Part shown: positions 60,539 through 64,000 of the stretch, piece after piece
Numbering within the stretch: position 1 is the first letter of the stretch
How the letters are laid out: every line of letters starts with the position of its first letter
Assembly (NCBI GenBank): GCA_016201275.1
Contig: JACQDB010000065.1
Coordinates: forward strand, 17,092-81,091
From: Acidobacteriota bacterium
GTDB lineage: Bacteria; Acidobacteriota; Blastocatellia; UBA7656
Reading direction: 5' to 3'
Length of the DNA stretch: 64,000 bases
Program-made: the position numbers and the translations under genes
Notes under the pieces: generated by a model
Database searches by the model: none
What the model saw: only the letters and a program-made list of their open reading frames with translations
Told to the model about the DNA's origin: nothing

Positions 60539-61965
60539 CATCGTCGCTGTGGGCGGAACGGCGTTGGGTAAACCGCGACACTTAGGTTGCCGTCTTGATC
60601 TACGGCTTGCACGCCGAAGAGATAATTATCCTTAGACATATTCTTGATGGTGTAGCGCGTCACGTTGCCGACGAAAATACTATTGGTCCAAAACGGCGCG
60701 GTGGTGTCGCGCCAGACGATGCGGTAACCGGCAAGGTCAGGCTCTTGGTTGGCCTCCCAACGAATCGTCGTGTTGTTTTCGAGTTGCACCGTTTCCATCT
60801 CAACTTTTGCAGGCGCGGCGGGTGCAAGCGCCATCGAAGCCAGCGCTGCGGCATTGACGCGAGCAACCTGCGCGATGTAATTGAAGTCGTCGAATTCGGG
60901 TAAATCGCCATATTTTACGCCATTTTCTTCGCGCACCTTCTGATGTTGATGGGCGTAATTTTCATTCGGTTCAGTCATACGCACGGCGGCAAAACCTCTG
61001 TCGAGAAACGGCGAATGGTCGCCGCCGCGCAGGTAACGGTCTTTGCGATAAATGATGTTGACCTTGAAACCTTTGACATATTTTTCGCCGACCTCTTTGA
61101 TGTAGCGCGCCAGTTGTCTAGTCGCGCCATCGTTTTCGCCGCCGGTCTGCAACTGGGTTCGCAGTTCCGGCGAGAGCTTTTCAGTCGGCGCTATGCCTTC
61201 GGCAAACAACCGCACCTGTTTGTCATCAACGTGGCCGTCTTCGGCATGAGAACTGCCAATGATGTCGTTGGTAATCATTCCGGCGATGTTGAGATTTTTC
61301 TGCTTCGCCATCTCTGCCCAATGTGCAGCGCCGAGCAAACCTTGTTCTTCGGCGGCAACGGTCATGAAAACCAGCGTTGCGTCGAATTCATATTTCGACA
61401 TCACGCGAGCCATCTCCATCACCGCCGCCGTCCCCGAAGCGTCGTCGTTTGCGCCGGGCGCGTCGCTTGTGCCATCAAGCATATCTTGCTCACACACGCA
61501 GGAATCATAATGTCCGCTGACCACATAGATGCGGTCTTGCGATTCGGCTTGTTTGCCGGGCAAGGTGGCAACGACATTGACGATCTCCGTAGGTTTGGGA
61601 ATGCGCCCTCCGGCGGGTTGCACGAAGGAATCGAAGGCGACCTGCAAACGTCCGCCGGAGTCTTTCGCGTAGCGATCCATTTCACTTTTAATCCAGCGTC
61701 TGGCTGCGCCTATGCCGCGAGTCTCGCTCTGCGTTTCGGAGAGCGAATGGCGGGTGCCGAAACGGACGAGTTTGCGAATCGTTGCTTCGATATGTTTAGC
61801 AGAGATTTCGCCGACGATTTTTTGCATCTGCGGATTGAGTTTTTCGCTCGGTTGCGGTTTCACTGAAGCGGGTTCTTTCTGCGCTGAAAGCTTCTGCTGC
61901 GCGTTCAGCGTTGAGGAAAGCAAAAGCGATAAAACGATAAGGATTAGAAAAAGTCTCTTGGTCAT
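60538..61965 (-). CDS. M28-family zinc peptidase with fibronectin-like C-terminus, exported
   Basis: This 475-residue secreted peptidase starts at 61965 and has a signal peptide (about 1-22). The M28 metal site is visible in VSGHYDSC, SDAPGANDDASGT (bridging Asp) and AAEEQGLLGA (catalytic Glu and ligand), with a later His in GDHSPFLD. About 85 C-terminal residues (TTIRWEANQEPDLAGYRIVWRD ... YLFGVQAVDQDGN) form a fibronectin type III-like domain. The role is extracellular peptide breakdown. An octamer repeat abuts the stop. Confidence 0.9.
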   Translation of the reverse strand: MTKRLFLILIVLSLLLSSTLNAQQKLSAQKEPASVKPQPSEKLNPQMQKIVGEISAKHIEATIRKLVRFGTRHSLSETQSETRGIGAARRWIKSEMDRYAKDSGGRLQVAFDSFVQPAGGRIPKPTEIVNVVATLPGKQAESQDRIYVVSGHYDSCVCEQDMLDGTSDAPGANDDASGTAAVMEMARVMSKYEFDATLVFMTVAAEEQGLLGAAHWAEMAKQKNLNIAGMITNDIIGSSHAEDGHVDDKQVRLFAEGIAPTEKLSPELRTQLQTGGENDGATRQLARYIKEVGEKYVKGFKVNIIYRKDRYLRGGDHSPFLDRGFAAVRMTEPNENYAHQHQKVREENGVKYGDLPEFDDFNYIAQVARVNAAALASMALAPAAPAKVEMETVQLENNTTIRWEANQEPDLAGYRIVWRDTTAPFWTNSIFVGNVTRYTIKNMSKDNYLFGVQAVDQDGNLSVAVYPTPFRPQRR

Positions 61966-62050
61966 GAAAGTGTTTCCTGACTTGAATTTTACTTCGCACT
62001 TGGGTTCCACTGTTTCTTTGCGGTGTTAGAGTGCCACACCTTCTTTAACA

Positions 62051-62434
62051 TCAGGCAGCGTTACCGGCAATGGGCAAAGGGTGGATAAAAGTTATGGGAA
62101 TCGCTTCGATTAAAGAAGGCGTGTAGGCCGACAGCAGGAGAATCTCGCTGACCGGCGGCTTTCGCAGGATTTCGATCACCAACTCCCGCAAGTCTGCGGC
62201 AAGTTCAGGCAGTCCAGTCAGAGGAAAACTGCGTGGGCCAATCTCGGTCTTTTGCGCCAGCACGGAGTATTCAAAAAACGTGATACCGACAGCCCTGCGC
62301 CCGGCTTTGTTGAGGCGCAGCAAAATGTGTTCGTTCAACTCCACGCCGGTTGCGATTTCATTCGGCGCGAACGAAACATACAAGGTATCACTGCTTTCAT
62401 CGTAATCGAAAACGGTTTCACTCATAGTTTTCAT
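62051..62434 (-). CDS. DUF2283-family protein
   Basis: This protein of about 127 residues (or 124 from 62425) opens with the DUF2283 signature FDYDESSDTLYVSFAPNE, ATGVELNEHILLRLNKAGRRAVGITFFEYS. DUF2283 proteins are usually about 60-80 residues and sit beside small toxin-like genes. This one has an extra C-terminal half of unknown nature. Its start overlaps the stop of the upstream gene by four bases, so the two are coupled. Confidence 0.75.
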   Translation of the reverse strand: MKTMSETVFDYDESSDTLYVSFAPNEIATGVELNEHILLRLNKAGRRAVGITFFEYSVLAQKTEIGPRSFPLTGLPELAADLRELVIEILRKPPVSEILLLSAYTPSLIEAIPITFIHPLPIAGNAA

Positions 62435-62754
62435 CCTACTGCTTTCTGATATGCCGTCACAACATAATTGTTCGGCGTTGGGATGCCAGTTTCGCTGTCG
62501 CGATGGCGAAACAACACCATTGCGACAAGGTGAGTGTTGTCCGCCTCCAAATTTTCAAAGGCCATCGAATAGCGGTATTTTTGCGGGCTTAACAAATCCG
62601 GTTGCCGCTGCCCCTTTTTCACAGTCGCTTGCAACTCGGCTTCATAAGCCGCCATTTCAGGGTGATGGGCGAGGATATGCTGCCAACGCTCTTCGGTCAG
62701 ATAAATCTGGTTTTGCCAGGAATCAAAAACCGACCATTGTTTACCGTCCGCCAT
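62431..62754 (-). CDS. Small RNase-toxin-like protein
   Basis: This 107-residue protein has a WQHILAHHPEMAAYEAELQATVKKG segment followed by the beta strands YRYSMAFENL and HLVAMVLFRHRDSETG. That resembles compact barnase/RelE-like RNase folds seen in genes next to DUF2283. The likely catalytic residues (His in HILAHH, Lys, Arg, His in FRHRD) are plausible but unproven. It lies between a broken small gene and the DUF2283 gene, all in one direction with minimal gaps. Confidence 0.55.
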   Translation of the reverse strand: MADGKQWSVFDSWQNQIYLTEERWQHILAHHPEMAAYEAELQATVKKGQRQPDLLSPQKYRYSMAFENLEADNTHLVAMVLFRHRDSETGIPTPNNYVVTAYQKAVG

Positions 62755-62763
62755 AATCCGCCT

Positions 62764-63120
62764 TTAACTTTTCGGCTTCACCAAACAGGCCGCGTGTCCC
62801 ATCACTACCTCGCCTTCAATGAGCGGCGAGGGCGTTGGCGTCCAGCCATTGGTCAGACGATGTTCTAACAATTCATCGGCTGTCGGTTGATGTTGCCACA
62901 GAGCGACCGCTCGGATAGCGCCCAGTCAGGTGGTATCAAACGCCAGATAAATTTTTTCTTCCAGGCGCAGCACGACATCGTGAGTGAATTCATCCTGCGC
63001 GACCACCTTTGCCACCCGTGCAGGCGGGGTTTTCGCCAACGCCCAGCGCAATACTTCATCCAGCGCACGAAAACTTTCCACCTCGGTGAGAATCGCTGTC
63101 GGTATATCGTCAATCTTCAT
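62764..63120 (-). pseudogene. Conserved small gene interrupted by an in-frame TGA
   Basis: The frame runs from ATG 63120 for 64 codons, meets TGA at 62926-62928, then stays open in the same frame to TAA at 62764-62766. Read through, it encodes about 118 residues (KVVAQDEFTHDVVLRLEE, YLAFDTT-stop-LGAIRAVALWQHQPTADELL, MGHAACLVKP). The post-stop part is as protein-like as the first. In similar proteins a Cys is expected at this place, so one base change (TGT/TGC to TGA) explains the stop. A sequencing error is possible. Confidence 0.75.
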
Positions 63121-63221
63121 AATGAAATTCTACCTTGCTTTGCCTGACCATTTCATCAAGGATGCTAGACAGGTAGCCATTTTGTTTTGCCTGCCTGAAG
63201 CGCTTCTGTAACACCGGCACG

Positions 63222-63596
63222 TTAATCATACTCCTCCGCGCAAGGCCAATATTTGCTGACAATAATTTCGACCGGGTATAGTCGTTTTGCGTTGGCCGCT
63301 AATTTCCTTTGCCGTTCCGCAATCCCTGCGTCCGATTTAATCACAAAAGAGAGCGGGTGCTTCTCGATTTTATCAACATCCAGAAAATCCTTTCGCACAT
63401 CGAGAGTTTCGGTCACTTGAAAAAACCGACCAAGCGATTTCATCACAAAATCAAGCCCGTCGTCATGGGCCTTCGTTCTTCCGGTTTTGCAGAGTTGCAG
63501 ACTTTGCCCGACGCTGCTGTCTTGATCAAGCCCAAAATAAACCGGTTGACCGTAATAGTAGGATTTCAAAATAGCAAAACTGACGATTTCAAACAA
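63222..63596 (-). CDS. Hypothetical protein
   Basis: This protein of about 124 residues has no recognised family. SYYYGQPVYFGLDQDSSV and VIKSDAGIAERQRKLAANAKRLYPVEIIVSKYW look protein-like, with mixed strands and helices. The real start may lie later, because no clear ribosome-binding site was seen. A long open frame on the opposite strand (63309-63743) overlaps it and is considered the weaker candidate. Confidence 0.45.
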   Translation of the reverse strand: MFEIVSFAILKSYYYGQPVYFGLDQDSSVGQSLQLCKTGRTKAHDDGLDFVMKSLGRFFQVTETLDVRKDFLDVDKIEKHPLSFVIKSDAGIAERQRKLAANAKRLYPVEIIVSKYWPCAEEYD

Positions 63597-63893
63597 TCAA
63601 GCATCTACATTCGGCGCAAGCAAATCAAGAATGAATTTTCAGCGGAAGCGGTCAAACGCCTCTTCCACTTGGGTGGTGTAGCGCAGTCGCTGTTACAGTG
63701 GGCGGCTTGCAGTGGCGAAAAATCTAAGTACAGAACACAGTAAATAGGCCGCTAGTTAGCAACGCCATGATTTTTCAAATAAGCCAATAAACATAGGCTT
63801 TTTGCAGCAAATCAGTATTTTCTAACGAGCGGTGAAGTTGTCGCGCCCTGTACTAAGAGACTCGACTGTTGTGTTTTGACCAAAAGCAGACAA
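63597..63893. other. Short gene-free stretch
   Basis: About 300 bases between two minus-strand candidates, with lower GC than the window average. No repeat, RNA or promoter stood out. Confidence 0.3.
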
Positions 63894-64000
63894 TTAGCCA
63901 GCCATACTGGGTTGTTGTTTAGCAAATAGCTTGGTCAATGTTGCCGCCACAGATTCTCCTTGTTGCCTTAAGTTGTGGGCTTTCAGTATCAAGTTTTCAA
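63894..64000 (-). CDS. Partial gene entering from the right edge
   Basis: An open frame on the minus strand enters at the window edge and ends at TAA 63894-63896. It gives a 34-residue C-terminus (ENLILKAHNLRQQGESVA...KQQPSMAG) of helical, soluble character. Too little is visible to name a family. Confidence 0.35.
   Translation of the reverse strand, partial: ENLILKAHNLRQQGESVAATLTKLFAKQQPSMAG

Noticed and set aside
62926..62928. In-frame TGA read as selenocysteine
   Set aside because: No SECIS-like hairpin was recognised after the codon and the protein is not a known selenoprotein. A point mutation or sequence error is simpler.
63309..63743. Open frame of 144 codons on the plus strand near the right end
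   Set aside because: It overlaps the minus-strand candidate at 63222-63596, has no ribosome-binding site, and its sequence looks less protein-like.

Overview
The window looks like chromosome from a Gram-negative, outer-membrane bacterium, most plausibly an acidobacterium of the Blastocatellia type. This is an inference from gene content and family resemblance, not from a marker gene. Evidence for an outer membrane is lpxB, a BamD-like lipoprotein, two beta-barrel proteins and a LolA-like protein. Base composition is about 53-56% GC over most of the window. It drops inside the first gene, in the PIN/DUF104 pair (10394-11103) and around 58921-59418. No rRNA, tRNA, CRISPR array, complete insertion sequence or prophage was recognised.

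Layout. Positions 1-5621 (minus strand) hold a respiratory electron-transfer group: a molybdopterin oxidoreductase cut by the window edge, a membrane-anchored pentaheme cytochrome, a monoheme beta-barrel cytochrome and a small class I cytochrome c. Positions 6525-13795 (minus) hold a SPOR/SpoIID wall protein coupled to a TonB-like protein, a PIN/DUF104 toxin-antitoxin pair, DAHP synthase, prephenate dehydratase and a DJ-1/PfpI protein. Positions 14276-20802 hold a putative metallopeptidase, a LolA-like protein, an acyl-CoA dehydrogenase, a xisH-xisI pair lying between the dehydrogenase gene and a duplicated scrap of its 3' end, an NfeD-like protein and an M20 peptidase. Positions 20803-22226 have no protein gene but hold many palindromic repeats and a promoter-preceded candidate structured RNA. 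Positions 22227-27174 hold dtd and the conserved tilS-hpt-ftsH block; the Hpt-like protein has lost its catalytic residues. Positions 27336-36555 hold surface and envelope genes and an OPT transporter. Positions 37219-41261 hold a second cytochrome group (monoheme cytochrome, DUF3373 barrel, octaheme OTR-family cytochrome) followed by an ArsR regulator. Positions 42275-49018 carry methionine salvage (mtnA, then mtnB-mtnD-mtnC) with nagZ and a peptide-type binding lipoprotein. Positions 49056-58834 hold an MFS transporter, acyl-CoA synthetase, rpe, a BamD-like lipoprotein, an epimerase and lpxB. The remainder holds a HugZ-like protein, an M28 peptidase and a small cluster resembling toxin-antitoxin genes with one broken member.

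The most unusual general feature is a family of short tandem arrays with 7- or 8-base periods. They are usually arranged as two inverted arrays around a spacer of variable sequence. They occur at gene boundaries and also inside genes, where they are translated: two places in lpxB, one in tilS, and the signal peptide of a binding lipoprotein. Other leads are the candidate RNA upstream of dtd, the Hpt-like pseudoenzyme, the xisHI cassette with its flanking duplication, three covarying hairpins at 5846-6275, and a MITE-like element at 60313-60487.
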